A stretch of DNA of 64,000 bases from Acidimicrobiaceae bacterium (GTDB lineage Bacteria > Actinomycetota > Acidimicrobiia > Acidimicrobiales > Ilumatobacteraceae). The position numbers and the translations under genes are program-made. The notes beneath the pieces were generated by a model. That model was not told the origin of the DNA. It saw nothing but the letters and a program-made list of their open reading frames with translations, and searched no databases. Shown piece after piece: positions 1 through 8,540 of the stretch. Each line of letters opens with the position of its first letter. Positions within the stretch are counted from its first letter, which is position 1. Location: the NCBI GenBank assembly GCA_016722025.1, contig JADKGZ010000006.1:62001-126000 (forward strand), given 5' to 3'.

Positions 1-75
1 CAGGGCCGGGTCACGCTGGTCGGCCCCGCACAGTACGTGGCCACCGTCATCGTCGAGATCGACGAGTTCGTGTGA
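1..75 (+). CDS. dapF: C-terminal end of diaminopimelate epimerase (partial)
   Basis: Only the last 24 codons are present, open at the left edge and ending at TGA 73-75. The reading ends in a beta-rich stretch of the type seen at the end of DapF, with a GPA tripeptide and a final acidic/hydrophobic tail. In actinobacteria dapF commonly lies directly upstream of hflX, as here, 37 bases before the hflX start. DapF converts LL- to meso-diaminopimelate for peptidoglycan and lysine, which fits dapC two genes downstream. The assignment rests on context and a short tail, so it is tentative. Confidence 0.5.
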   Translation, partial: QGRVTLVGPAQYVATVIVEIDEFV

Positions 76-112
76 CCGCGCAGGAGACCCTCGTGGTGCG
101 GAAAGGCACGGC

Positions 113-1417
113 ATGAACTCTCCCTACAACGAGGCGCTCGGCGCCACACTGATCGAGCGCACCAAACGAGAGCGCATCGTGCTGGTGGGTGTCACCATGC
201 CCGGTCACCACGACGACGACACCGAGGCCGGGCTCGACGAGCTGTCGCTGCTCATCGACACGGCCGGCGCCGACGAAGCCGGCCGCGTGATGCAGCGTCG
301 CGACTCGCCCGATCACACCTGGTACATCGGCAAGGGCAAGGTGGAGGAGCTGCGCGACATGTGCCTGGCCGTCGACGCCGACACCGTGGTGTTCGACAAC
401 GAGCTGAGCCCGGCGCAGCAGTACAACCTGGAGAAGGTGCTCGGTCGTACGGCGCTCGATCGAACTGCCGTCATCCTCGACATCTTCGCCCAGAACGCGC
501 ACACCCTGGAAGGCAAGGCGCAGGTCGAGTTGGCCCTGCTGCGCTACCGCCTGCCGCGCCTGCGCCGCGGCGCCAAGGCCAACCTCTCGCAGCAGCGCGG
601 CGGTGTGGGCAGTCGTTTCGGTGGTGGCGAGACCAAGCTGGAAGTCGATCGTCGGCGCATCATGCGGCGCATCACCAAGCTGGAGGGCGACCTGCGCGAA
701 CTGCAGCACACTCGCCAACTGCAGCGCAAGAGCCGTGGTCGCAGTGGCCTGGCGGCGGTCACCATCGTCGGGTACACGAATGCCGGCAAGTCGACGCTGT
801 TGAACCGGCTCACGCAGGCCGGGGTGCTGGTGGAGGATCGCCTGTTCGCAACGCTCGATCCCACCACTCGCCGGCTCTCACTGCCCGGCGGTGAGCCGGT
901 GCTGCTCACCGACACGGTGGGCTTCGTCCGTCGCCTGCCGCATGGCCTGGTGGAAGCGTTCAAGAGCACGCTCGAGGTGGCCAGCATGGCCGACTTCCTG
1001 GTGCACGTGGTCGATTGTGCCGCGCCGGATCCGGAGGGTCAGATCAACGCCGTCCGCGAGGTGCTGGGCGAGATCGATGCGTTGTCGGTCCCCGAGCTGC
1101 TGGTGTTCAACAAGGCCGACATCGCCCCCGACGTCGCCGCCGACCTGCAGGCGCGCCACCAGGGCTCGGTGGCCCTCAGCGCCCAGACAGGCGAGGGCAT
1201 CGAACACTTCCTGCACGTGCTGGGCGATCGGCTCCGCTCCATCACTGCCGTCGTCGAGCTGATGGTGCCGTACGAGCGGGGCGACGTGCTGGCATCGATC
1301 CATCGTGAAGGCGAGGTCGTCTCCACCTTCCACGACACCGACGGTGTGCGAGTACGCGCCCGCCTCGCCGACGCGTCCGTTGGTCGCCTTGCCGAATTCG
1401 TCGTGCACTCGGCGTGA
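113..1417 (+). CDS. hflX: GTPase HflX
   Basis: Ribosome-associated GTPase of the HflX family, which splits or rescues stalled ribosomes. The 434-residue product has the HflX N-terminal domain, including the stretch HTWYIGKGKVEEL near residues 68-80, a basic helical linker (about 150-210), then the G domain: P-loop GYTNAGKST at about 220-228, switch DTVGF near 267 and NKAD near 333. Length and domain order are normal for the family. ATG 113 follows a purine-rich stretch (GGAAAGG) at a usable distance. It lies between dapF and dapC on the same strand, a common actinobacterial arrangement. Confidence 0.96.
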   Translation: MNSPYNEALGATLIERTKRERIVLVGVTMPGHHDDDTEAGLDELSLLIDTAGADEAGRVMQRRDSPDHTWYIGKGKVEELRDMCLAVDADTVVFDNELSPAQQYNLEKVLGRTALDRTAVILDIFAQNAHTLEGKAQVELALLRYRLPRLRRGAKANLSQQRGGVGSRFGGGETKLEVDRRRIMRRITKLEGDLRELQHTRQLQRKSRGRSGLAAVTIVGYTNAGKSTLLNRLTQAGVLVEDRLFATLDPTTRRLSLPGGEPVLLTDTVGFVRRLPHGLVEAFKSTLEVASMADFLVHVVDCAAPDPEGQINAVREVLGEIDALSVPELLVFNKADIAPDVAADLQARHQGSVALSAQTGEGIEHFLHVLGDRLRSITAVVELMVPYERGDVLASIHREGEVVSTFHDTDGVRVRARLADASVGRLAEFVVHSA

Positions 1418-1447
1418 TCCGCGGTGATCGGGCAGGATGGTGATCCC

Positions 1448-2563
1448 ATGAACGATCCCTCCGGTTTCGTCCCGCCTCCGTACCCGTACGACCGCCTCGA
1501 TCGGCTGGTACCGCTCGCCAAGGCGCTCGCCGGTGGCATCGTCGACCTGTCCATCGGCACCCCGTGCGATCCGCCGACGGCCGAGGTGCTCTTCGCGCTG
1601 GGCCACAGCGACAGCGAGCGCGGCTATCCGGCCAGCATCGGCGGCGAGCCGCTGCGGGCCGCGATTCGAGGGTGGTTGCATCGCCGCTTCGACGTGGACG
1701 TGCCGCTGACGCAGCTGGCCGCGTGCGTGGGTACGAAGGAGTTCGTCGCCACCACGCCGCACTACTTGCGGTTGCGCACGCCCGCCCGCGACACCGTGCT
1801 GTACCCGGCCGTCTCGTACCCCACGTACGAGATGGGGGCCACCTTGGCCGGCTGCCGGGCGGTGCCGGTACCGGCAGCGGCCGACGGTGGCATCGACCTG
1901 AGTGCGATCGACCCTGCCGATGCCGCGCGAGCACTGCTGCTGTGGGTCAACAGCCCTTCGAACCCCACGGGTGCGCTCAGCGATCTGGCCGCCGCCGCGG
2001 CCTGGGGTCGAGCCCACGGTGTGCCCGTGTTCAGCGACGAGTGCTATGTCGAGTTCACCTGGGACGGCCCCGCCAGCACCATCCTGCATTCCGGGCTCGA
2101 CGGTGTGGTGGCCGTGCACTCGCTCTCCAAGCGATCCAACCTGGCCGGCGTGCGCGTGGGCTTCTACGCCGGCGACGCCGAGCTGGTGAACTACCTCAAG
2201 GAGGTGCGCAAGCACGTGGGCATGATGGTGCCCGGCCCGGCGCAGGCCGCCGGTGTTGCTGCGCTGGCCGACGACGTGCACGTCGGGCTGCAGCGCGACC
2301 GCTATCGGCACCGCCTGGAGCGGCTGGCACACGTGCTGTCGGTGTGGTCGGGGCTGGACGTGCCGATGCCTGCGGGCAGCTTCTACCTGTGGTTCGACGC
2401 GCACGACGGTTGGCAGTTCGCCGAGCGATTGGCGCGCGAAGGCGGGGCGTTGGTGAGCCCCGGCGACTTCTACGGAGCGGGCGGCGCACACAACGTGCGC
2501 GCCGCCGTGGTACAACCTGACGATCGAATCGAACTTGTCGCCACGCGACTGGGGGTGCAGTGA
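1448..2563 (+). CDS. dapC: Succinyldiaminopimelate aminotransferase (DapC-type)
   Basis: PLP-dependent fold-type I aminotransferase, most like the actinobacterial DapC that aminates N-succinyl-2-amino-6-ketopimelate in lysine/meso-DAP synthesis. Visible features in the 371-residue product: N-terminal YPYDRL, the NSPSNPTG cofactor-site stretch near residue 168, and the PLP lysine in SLSKRSN near residue 230, followed by GVRVGFYAG. A GTG 24 bases upstream is also open, but ATG 1448 gives the family-like N-terminus. The stop overlaps the next start (TGATG), so the two are probably translationally coupled. The dapF remnant upstream supports the pathway. Confidence 0.88.
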   Translation: MNDPSGFVPPPYPYDRLDRLVPLAKALAGGIVDLSIGTPCDPPTAEVLFALGHSDSERGYPASIGGEPLRAAIRGWLHRRFDVDVPLTQLAACVGTKEFVATTPHYLRLRTPARDTVLYPAVSYPTYEMGATLAGCRAVPVPAAADGGIDLSAIDPADAARALLLWVNSPSNPTGALSDLAAAAAWGRAHGVPVFSDECYVEFTWDGPASTILHSGLDGVVAVHSLSKRSNLAGVRVGFYAGDAELVNYLKEVRKHVGMMVPGPAQAAGVAALADDVHVGLQRDRYRHRLERLAHVLSVWSGLDVPMPAGSFYLWFDAHDGWQFAERLAREGGALVSPGDFYGAGGAHNVRAAVVQPDDRIELVATRLGVQ

Positions 2564-3495
2564 TGTCGTATCAACCACAACCACCGATGGGTGCCGCTCC
2601 GCAGCCGGGCATGCAGCCGTATGGCGCCGCCCCCAATCCCTACGCCGCGCCGCCGGTGGCCGCGCCGGCGGCCAAGAAGGGCAAGGGCCTCGTGCTCGCC
2701 GGCATCGGCCTGGCAGTGGTGGGGCTGGGCACCGGTGTCGCGCTCATCGCGATGAGCGGCTCCGCTCGTGAGGAGACCGTCAAGAAGTTCGCCCGCGCGC
2801 CAGCCGGCTGCACCACCACGCTGCAGTTCGACAAGCGCGCCACCTTCACGCTGTACCTCGAGACCAAGGGTTCGGTCGACGACGTGGAAGGTGACTGTGC
2901 GGCCAACGGTGCGTCGTACGACCGTGGTGACGACGATCCGCCGCGGGTGTCGCTCAGCTTGTTCGACAGCGCCGATCAGGTGGTCGAGCTCACCGCCGCC
3001 GACAGCCCGTCGTACTCCACCGGTGGGTATCGCGGCCGGGCCACGCAGCGCGTGCGCATCGCCGAGCCCGGCACCTATCGCCTGACCGTGACCAGCGACG
3101 CCACCGACTTCGCCATCGCCGTCGGTGGCGACCCCGATGTCGATGCAGCATCGATGAAGACAGCGGGCATCGCGGCGGCGATCGGTGGGCTGCTGCTGGG
3201 CGGGCTGCTGATCCTGCTGGGCACGCGCAAGCGGCGCCCTCCGGTTGCTGCCGCGAACGCAGTACCGGCCTGGCAACAGGCGCCGGCACCCGTGCCCGGC
3301 TACCAGCCGCAAGGCACCGTGCCCGGCTATCAGCCGCAGCCGCAGTACACGCCGCCCCCCAGCTACGCGCCGGCCGCGCCCTCGGCACCGCCGCAGTGGT
3401 CGCAACCGGGCGCTCCCCAGCCGCCGACGGTGCAGCATCCAGCCGCGCCGCCTTCCCCGCCGGCTGGCTCGGGGTGGGGCGCTCCGGAACGCTGA
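2563..3495 (+). CDS. Two-helix membrane protein with proline-rich ends
   Basis: Unrecognised 310-residue protein. It starts with a Pro/Gln/Ala-rich cytoplasmic tail, then a basic KKGKG stretch and a membrane helix (about 47-68). An extracytoplasmic domain of about 120 residues follows, containing two cysteines, then a second helix (about 208-225) ending in RKRR and a long Pro/Gln/Tyr tail with two PGYQPQ units. Its ATG overlaps the dapC stop, suggesting coupled expression. The topology puts both low-complexity tails in the cytoplasm and the folded domain outside. I cannot assign a function. Confidence 0.8.
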   Translation: MSYQPQPPMGAAPQPGMQPYGAAPNPYAAPPVAAPAAKKGKGLVLAGIGLAVVGLGTGVALIAMSGSAREETVKKFARAPAGCTTTLQFDKRATFTLYLETKGSVDDVEGDCAANGASYDRGDDDPPRVSLSLFDSADQVVELTAADSPSYSTGGYRGRATQRVRIAEPGTYRLTVTSDATDFAIAVGGDPDVDAASMKTAGIAAAIGGLLLGGLLILLGTRKRRPPVAAANAVPAWQQAPAPVPGYQPQGTVPGYQPQPQYTPPPSYAPAAPSAPPQWSQPGAPQPPTVQHPAAPPSPPAGSGWGAPER

Positions 3496-3544
3496 GTGGC
3501 CGACTCGACGGGCCGTCGCCCCGGCGGGGTGTGGTGGCAGTGGG

Positions 3545-4174
3545 TCAGAGACGGCGCATGACGGTGACGACGCGACCGAAGATCTGCACCTCGCCGTCGG
3601 TGTACACCATCGGCTGCAGCCTCGGGTTGGCGGGCACCAGCGTGACCACGTTGCCCTTGCGCTGGTAGGTCTTCACGGTTGCCTCCTCGACCGGGATGCC
3701 GGCGATCACGATCTCGCCATTGGTGGCTGTTGGTTGCGCACGAGCAACCACGAAGTCGCCATCCATGATGCCGATCTCGATCATCGAGTCGCCACGGACA
3801 CGCAGCATGAACAGGTCGCCGTCGCCGGTGAAGTCTTCCGGCAGCGGGAACAGCTCCTCGACGTTCTCCTGCGCGAGCACGTCGGTGCCGGCGGCCACAT
3901 CGCCCACCAAGGGCACGTGCCGCACCGGGCGGCGCTCGATCGCGGCGCCCGACGACGGATCGAAGCGGACCTCGATGGCACGCGGCTTCGACGGATCGCG
4001 CTTGAGGTAGCCGAGGCGCTCGAGCGAGGCGAGGTGACTGTGCACCGTGGAGGGGGAGGTGAGACCGACAGCCTCGCCGATTTCGCGGACACTGGGCGGG
4101 TAGCCCTGTTCGCGCATGCTGGTTTCGATCATGTCGAGGATGCCGCGTTGGCGGGCGGTGAGACGTTCGGCCAT
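3545..4174 (-). CDS. lexA: LexA repressor, SOS master regulator
   Basis: Self-cleaving SOS repressor of 209 residues. The N-terminal winged helix carries LTARQRGILDMIE, PPSVREIGEAVGL and STVHSHLASLE. The C-terminal S24 peptidase half has the scissile Ala95-Gly96 (AAGTD), catalytic Ser130 in GDSM and Lys168 in ATVKTY. The frame is open 249 bases further upstream, but MAERLTARQ is the natural start: TACGCT lies six bases before ATG 4174 as a leaderless-type -10, and the open extension would run through the LexA boxes. It is divergent from a LysM gene across five LexA boxes, so autoregulation is expected. Confidence 0.96.
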   Translation of the reverse strand: MAERLTARQRGILDMIETSMREQGYPPSVREIGEAVGLTSPSTVHSHLASLERLGYLKRDPSKPRAIEVRFDPSSGAAIERRPVRHVPLVGDVAAGTDVLAQENVEELFPLPEDFTGDGDLFMLRVRGDSMIEIGIMDGDFVVARAQPTATNGEIVIAGIPVEEATVKTYQRKGNVVTLVPANPRLQPMVYTDGEVQIFGRVVTVMRRL

Positions 4175-4205
4175 GTGGTCAGCGTACACGCGTTCGGCGT
4201 TCAGG

Positions 4206-4304
4206 TCAAACACCCGTTCGTGCAACAAATGTTCGACTCGGGTGTTGACATCGAACAGTCGTTCGTGCAGACTACGAACAGTCGTTCGAGCAACACCTGT
4301 TCGA
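4206..4304. promoter_or_regulatory. Cluster of five LexA (SOS) boxes between lexA and the LysM gene
   Basis: Five sites match the actinobacterial SOS pattern TCGAAC-N4-GTTCGA to different degrees: 4206-4221, 4221-4236, 4251-4266, 4274-4289 and 4289-4304. The sites at 4251 and 4274 each differ from the pattern at only one outer base; the others keep an intact GTTCG half. Centre spacings are 15, 30, 23 and 15 bases. The cluster lies between the divergent starts of lexA (4174) and the LysM gene (4341), so it can serve both. The sequence match is direct; LexA binding is inference from the family. Confidence 0.85.
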
Positions 4305-4340
4305 CCGCCCATGTGCTCACCCTCTGCGAAGGAACGATTC

Positions 4341-4724
4341 ATGTCCGCAACACTGGCTTCGTACACCGTCGTCGTTCCGGCCCGGCTGCGCGCCGCGGCG
4401 GTGGCCGAACAGCGGCCTGCCACTCAGGTCTTCGTGCGCCGGCGGCTCATGGTCGCCATGGTCTTCATCGCCGTCGTCGTTGCCCTTTCGGTGGGCGCCG
4501 GCAGCGTTCTGGCGAACCGCGGGGGTGCACCTGCCTCCACCTCCGCGGTTCGTCCAGCATCCGTCTCCTCGGCCGCTTCCTACGTGGTGCAGCCGGGTGA
4601 CACCATCTGGTCGATTGCGCAGCGCTTTCATGGCGAGGGCTCGCAGATGCGGTACGTCGATGCGTTGGTCGCCATCAATGGTGGTTCGGCACTGCAGGTC
4701 GGTCAGGTGATGACCCTGCCGTGA
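4341..4724 (+). CDS. SOS-linked LysM cell-wall protein (ChiZ/Rv2719c-like)
   Basis: A 127-residue bitopic membrane protein: cytoplasmic N-terminus of about 35 residues ending FVRRR, one membrane helix (about 36-58), a Ser/Ala-rich linker, and one LysM domain from about residue 81 (YVVQPGDTIWSIAQRF) to the end. Its position between lexA and nrdR, facing lexA, is that of Rv2719c (ChiZ) in Mycobacterium, a DNA-damage-induced division regulator that acts on the cell wall. An AAGGAAC ribosome site precedes ATG 4341. Shared LexA boxes make SOS induction likely. The division role is inferred from position and domain. Confidence 0.82.
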   Translation: MSATLASYTVVVPARLRAAAVAEQRPATQVFVRRRLMVAMVFIAVVVALSVGAGSVLANRGGAPASTSAVRPASVSSAASYVVQPGDTIWSIAQRFHGEGSQMRYVDALVAINGGSALQVGQVMTLP

Positions 4725-4748
4725 CGCTGGCAGGTAGCGTGGTTCGCC

Positions 4749-5207
4749 ATGCGCTGCCCGAAGTGTCACGTCGACGACACGAAGGTGATCGATTCGCGCG
4801 AGGCCGACGATGGCGCTGCGATTCGTCGTCGCCGGTCGTGCCTGGCGTGCACTCACCGGTTCACCACCTATGAGCGCCTCGAAGAGGTGCCGCTCACGGT
4901 GGTGAAGAGCAACGGTGGGCGCGAACCGTTCGACCGGCTGAAACTGATCACGGGGGTCAGCGCTGCGTGCAAGGGCCGGCCGGTGTCGGCGGAGCAGATC
5001 GAGCAGTTGGCCGACGCGATCGAGGACGAGGTGCGGTTGCAGGGCCCCGACGTGCCCACTGCCGTGGTGGGCATGGAGGTGCTCGAGCGACTGCGGCGCC
5101 TCGACGAGGTGGCCTACCTGCGGTTCGCCAGCGTGTACAAGGGCTTCGATGCAGCTGCCGACTTCCAGCGTGAGCTGGTGCTGCTGAAGAAGCTGCAACG
5201 CTCGTGA
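4749..5207 (+). CDS. nrdR: Transcriptional repressor NrdR
   Basis: Zinc-ribbon/ATP-cone repressor of ribonucleotide reductase genes, 152 residues. The ribbon uses Cys3, Cys6, Cys31 and Cys34 (MRCPKC and CLAC), followed by the ATP-cone with KSNGGREPFDRLKL. This is the full family length. TAGCGT eight bases before the ATG suggests a leaderless transcript. The likely target, nrdJ, lies 7 kb downstream and has palindromes resembling NrdR boxes. The last bases overlap the GTG start of the next gene. Confidence 0.97.
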   Translation: MRCPKCHVDDTKVIDSREADDGAAIRRRRSCLACTHRFTTYERLEEVPLTVVKSNGGREPFDRLKLITGVSAACKGRPVSAEQIEQLADAIEDEVRLQGPDVPTAVVGMEVLERLRRLDEVAYLRFASVYKGFDAAADFQRELVLLKKLQRS

Positions 5208-6175
5208 GGCTCGGCATCGTGCCAGCCATGTGTGTGGCGACCACCCTCGTCGGGTGCGGCAGCGGTTCCTCGGCCTCGTCGGCAGCCACCTCGTCGCCGG
5301 CTGTGGTGTCTACCAGCGCTGGCGGGTCGGCCGATGTCGCCGCCGCCACAACGACGCCGCCGCTCACGATCACCGTTGCGCCCGCGATCACCGCCGGCAC
5401 GGTCACCGCGACCACCGAGACGACAACGACGGCGAGCGCCGCGACCACGATCCCGACCACGATCCCGGCGACGGCGCCGCCGAGCACCACTGCACCCTTC
5501 ACCGACGCGGCGACCGACTTCCTCGGCGAGGAGGTCATCGGCTACTCGGTGCAGGGTCGCCCGATCGTCGCCAGCCACCGGGGCACGGCCGGCGGCACCG
5601 TCATCCTCGTGGTCGGCGTCATCCACGGCAACGAGAATGCCGGCTTGGCCATCCTCGACGAGCTACGAACTCGGCCGTTACCGCCCAACATCGACTTGTG
5701 GTTGATGGATGCGATGAATCCCGATGGGCTGGCGAACGACGTACGGGGCAACGGCAACCAGGTCGATCTCAACCGCAACTTCCCGCACGACTGGACCGCT
5801 GTCGCGCAGCTCGGCGAGTGGGAGTACAGCGGCACCGGGCCCGCCAGCGAGCCCGAGACACAGGCGTTCATGGCGTTCGCCGACCGCATTCGTCCATCGC
5901 TCACGCTGTGGTACCACCAGGACCTGTATCGCATCTCGCCGTCCACGCGCAGCGACGGGCCGTTGCGCGAGCGCTACGCCCACATCACCGGGTTGCCACT
6001 GCTGACGGTGAGTGGCGGCACCTACACCGGCGTCGCGGCCACGTGGGTGCGCAAGACCGTGCCCGAGGCGATGTCGTTCATCGTCGAGTTGGGCCCCACG
6101 CTGACGAGCCCCGAGGCCACGCTGCACGCCGCGGCAGTGCTCGACATCGCGACCATGGACCGCGCAATCGGCTGA
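5204..6175 (+). CDS. M14-family zinc carboxypeptidase, lipoprotein
   Basis: Extracytoplasmic metallopeptidase of the M14 fold (323 residues). A signal peptide ends in the lipobox LVGC, then about 80 Ser/Thr/Ala-rich residues form a flexible linker. The catalytic domain shows zinc ligands His141 and Glu144 in HGNENAG, the M14 stretch DLNRNFPHDW, third ligand His238 in WYHQD and the general base Glu295 in VELG. The GTG start overlaps the nrdR stop by four bases. M14 enzymes remove C-terminal residues from peptides, often wall-derived; the substrate cannot be told from sequence. Confidence 0.85.
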   Translation: MRLGIVPAMCVATTLVGCGSGSSASSAATSSPAVVSTSAGGSADVAAATTTPPLTITVAPAITAGTVTATTETTTTASAATTIPTTIPATAPPSTTAPFTDAATDFLGEEVIGYSVQGRPIVASHRGTAGGTVILVVGVIHGNENAGLAILDELRTRPLPPNIDLWLMDAMNPDGLANDVRGNGNQVDLNRNFPHDWTAVAQLGEWEYSGTGPASEPETQAFMAFADRIRPSLTLWYHQDLYRISPSTRSDGPLRERYAHITGLPLLTVSGGTYTGVAATWVRKTVPEAMSFIVELGPTLTSPEATLHAAAVLDIATMDRAIG

Positions 6176-6277
6176 CATCGTGCTGCTTTTCTGAGATTGT
6201 GTGCAGCGCGACGGGCACGTCGTGCGTGTGTGCAGTTGATGCACGCCACCGCCTACCCCTCCGTCAGCAGCACCACC

Positions 6278-6772
6278 ATGGAACCTGCCCCGATCATCGC
6301 TACCGAAGTGAGCTTCGAGGAGCTCTACCGCCGCGAGTACCCGGCACTGGTCGCCGTCGCGACCGCTCTCGCCGGCACCCCCGCCGACGGCGAAGACGTG
6401 GTGCAGGACACGATGGTGAAGGCACTGATGCACTGGGGAAAGGTGCGGCGCCTGGAACGACCGGGGGCATGGTGTCACCGGGTGTTGCTCAACGCGTGTC
6501 GCAGCCGTTGGCGCCGGCGGCGCACCGAGGCGAGGTTCCTCGCTCGGCAGCGTCGTGAGGAACCATCCACCCAGGGCCCAACCGTGGAGGTGGTGGCCTT
6601 CTGGGCGGCCGTACGGCGCTTGCCGGAGCGCCCGCGCCTGGCAGTTGCCCTGTACTACGCCGGCGACCGGTCGGTGGCGGAGGTGGCGAGCATCCTCGAC
6701 GTTCCAGAAGGAACCGTGAGAAGCGACCTCAGCCGGGCCCGCATGGCCCTCACCAACGAGTTGGAGCACTGA
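6278..6772 (+). CDS. ECF (SigE-type) RNA polymerase sigma factor
   Basis: Small sigma-70 family protein with only regions 2 and 4. Region 2 begins at FEELYRREYPALVAVA and includes DGEDVVQDTMVKAL; region 4 carries LPERPRLAVALYYAGD and the helix-turn-helix VAEVASILDVPEGTVRSDL. This is the actinobacterial SigE-like subgroup. Alternative starts exist at ATG 6239 and GTG 6197; none has a clear ribosome site, so the N-terminus is uncertain, but sigma homology begins only after 6278. The next gene starts one base after the stop and encodes a membrane protein, the usual sigma plus membrane-partner pair. Confidence 0.85.
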   Translation: MEPAPIIATEVSFEELYRREYPALVAVATALAGTPADGEDVVQDTMVKALMHWGKVRRLERPGAWCHRVLLNACRSRWRRRRTEARFLARQRREEPSTQGPTVEVVAFWAAVRRLPERPRLAVALYYAGDRSVAEVASILDVPEGTVRSDLSRARMALTNELEH

Positions 6773-6773
6773 C

Positions 6774-7868
6774 ATGGACGAGCAAGGGAACGGGCAGGAC
6801 GGCACCAGTGGAGCCGCCGATGACGGTGATGGCGGCAGCGGCGACCCGCGGTTCGATGCGCTGGCGCGCCGCGCCGGTCAGGCACTGCGCCGCCCGGCTC
6901 CGGCACACGGCATCGACGACGTGCGTCGCGGCCGCCGGCGGCAACAGCTCGTCCGTGTGGGCGTCGGTGGTGTGGCCTGCCTGGTGCTGGCCCTGGGGGC
7001 GGTAGCGATCACCCGCGGCGACGACGAACGTGGCCAGATCACCCCCGTCACCACGCCCGACACGACACCTGACACGGCACCTGACACGACGCCTGACACG
7101 ACCGGCGACACGACACCCGACACGCTGCCACCCGACACGGCGCCCCCGCCGTTCACCAGCGACACCGTGATCGTTCCCGGTGTGGCCATCTCGGCCGACA
7201 CGATGATGGCGTGGGGCGGTGGGTACCTCCTCGGTGTGCTGATCGACGGGCAGTTCCTGCCCTACGGCGACACGTCGGGCATCCCGGCCGAGATGATCGA
7301 CGCCGAGGTCACGCTGCTTGATCGCAGCTTCTCCACCGACACGTGGACGGTGCTGGTGGATCCGTGCGGGCAGCCGTCGATCCGGCCGGCGCCCAGCTCG
7401 CCGCTGTTCGGGCAGGACCTGGCGATGGCGATGAACTGGAGCGAGAACTACCTGTATCCGGGCACGCTCGACGGCGCGGCCGACGAGGACCTGACGGCGT
7501 TGCGGGCAGTGCTCGTCGCGCAGTACGGCTCCGCCGAGGGCTTCGAGTTGGTCACGCCGACCGAGAGCATGGACGGCGACCCGGAGCCGGAGACGCTCGT
7601 CCGCCGGTACATCACCACCACCGATCCCACCGACCCGTTCACCCAGACCTGGTTGGCGGTGTGGGACCCCACCGACAGCTCGTTGACCACGCTGCACGGC
7701 GACCCGGTCGACACCGCCCAGCCGTTCCGCATGAGTGGCGAGGGGCCCACCAACGTGAACGGCGACGAGTTCTGGGAGGACCTGATCGTGACGCCCAGCG
7801 GCGATGTGTCGTTGATCCAGCTCAACGACGGCACCGTGCTCGCCTCGGCGGGTGAGTGCAGGAGCTGA
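6774..7868 (+). CDS. Membrane-anchored partner of the ECF sigma factor
   Basis: 364-residue protein of unknown fold, coupled to the sigma gene with one base between. An acidic, Gly-rich N-terminus and a basic segment (RRGRRRQQ) precede one membrane helix (about 62-78). Then comes a Thr/Pro/Asp spacer made of TPDT units (about 90-125) and an extracytoplasmic domain of about 240 residues with a pair of cysteines far apart. The layout is that of a transmembrane sensor for an ECF sigma factor, but I see no classic zinc-type anti-sigma motif. The role is inferred from position. Confidence 0.7.
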   Translation: MDEQGNGQDGTSGAADDGDGGSGDPRFDALARRAGQALRRPAPAHGIDDVRRGRRRQQLVRVGVGGVACLVLALGAVAITRGDDERGQITPVTTPDTTPDTAPDTTPDTTGDTTPDTLPPDTAPPPFTSDTVIVPGVAISADTMMAWGGGYLLGVLIDGQFLPYGDTSGIPAEMIDAEVTLLDRSFSTDTWTVLVDPCGQPSIRPAPSSPLFGQDLAMAMNWSENYLYPGTLDGAADEDLTALRAVLVAQYGSAEGFELVTPTESMDGDPEPETLVRRYITTTDPTDPFTQTWLAVWDPTDSSLTTLHGDPVDTAQPFRMSGEGPTNVNGDEFWEDLIVTPSGDVSLIQLNDGTVLASAGECRS

Positions 7869-7869
7869 A

Positions 7870-8529
7870 TCAGCGAGCCCGCAGGTAGCGGGTGAACAGG
7901 AAGCCGTCGTCCTCCAGCACGTGGGCCAACTGCATGCGATGCGAGAGGGCCGGCGCCCCGCTGGTGAGGCGGGGGCCGGCACCGCCGTTGATCTGCGGGC
8001 TCAGCGACAGGTTCAGCTCGTCGATCACGTCGGCGGCGGCGAGCAGACCGTTGAGCGCAGCCCCACCCTCGGCCTGCACCACCTGCGCATCCAATTGCGC
8101 GAGTGCGTCCGCGATGTCGACGTCGCCCACACCGGCGCGTATCGAGGGCACCGGAACGTGCGGGGCGTCGGCGGGCAGGATGAGCAGTGCCTTGCCCGAC
8201 GCGAACAGCGGTGAGTCGAAGTCGAACTCGCCGGAGCGTGACACGACTGCGATGCGTTGGCCGGGTAGGCGCGGCGGCCCGTACCCCTCGGCTCGTACCG
8301 TGCCGGCGCCGACCAGGATGACGTCGGCGAAGGAGCGCAGGGTGAGCAGCAGCTGCTGGTCGGTCGCGTTCGAGAGGCCACGCGAGTTGCGGTCGACCAC
8401 GGTGGAGCCATCGAGGCCTGTCACCATGCACAGCGCCACCCATGGTCGATGGGCAGGGCGCGGCCGAGGCTGGTCGTAGCACTCGCGCAGGGCCACATCG
8501 TCGGCTGGGTGAGGGAACAAGCGTCGCAT
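7870..8529 (-). CDS. RibD C-terminal-type reductase (pyrimidine/dihydrofolate reductase fold)
   Basis: 219-residue protein of the RibD reductase / DHFR-like fold, NADPH-dependent. Visible features: VALCMVTGLDGSTVVDRNSRGL at the start of the domain, then ILVGAGTVRAEGYGPP and, near the end, VVQAEGGAALNGLLAAADVIDEL followed by LSPQINGG. It is a stand-alone reductase domain without the deaminase half, so it may not act in riboflavin synthesis. ATG 8529 is chosen because AAAGGA lies just upstream. It begins 11 bases after the vapC stop on the same strand and may be cotranscribed with vapBC. Confidence 0.82.
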   Translation of the reverse strand: MRRLFPHPADDVALRECYDQPRPRPAHRPWVALCMVTGLDGSTVVDRNSRGLSNATDQQLLLTLRSFADVILVGAGTVRAEGYGPPRLPGQRIAVVSRSGEFDFDSPLFASGKALLILPADAPHVPVPSIRAGVGDVDIADALAQLDAQVVQAEGGAALNGLLAAADVIDELNLSLSPQINGGAGPRLTSGAPALSHRMQLAHVLEDDGFLFTRYLRAR

Positions 8530-8540
8530 CGGAGTCCTTT

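Noticed and set aside
3496..3544. Terminator between the membrane protein gene and lexA
   Set aside because: Only a four-base CCCC/GGGG hairpin is visible; too weak to call.
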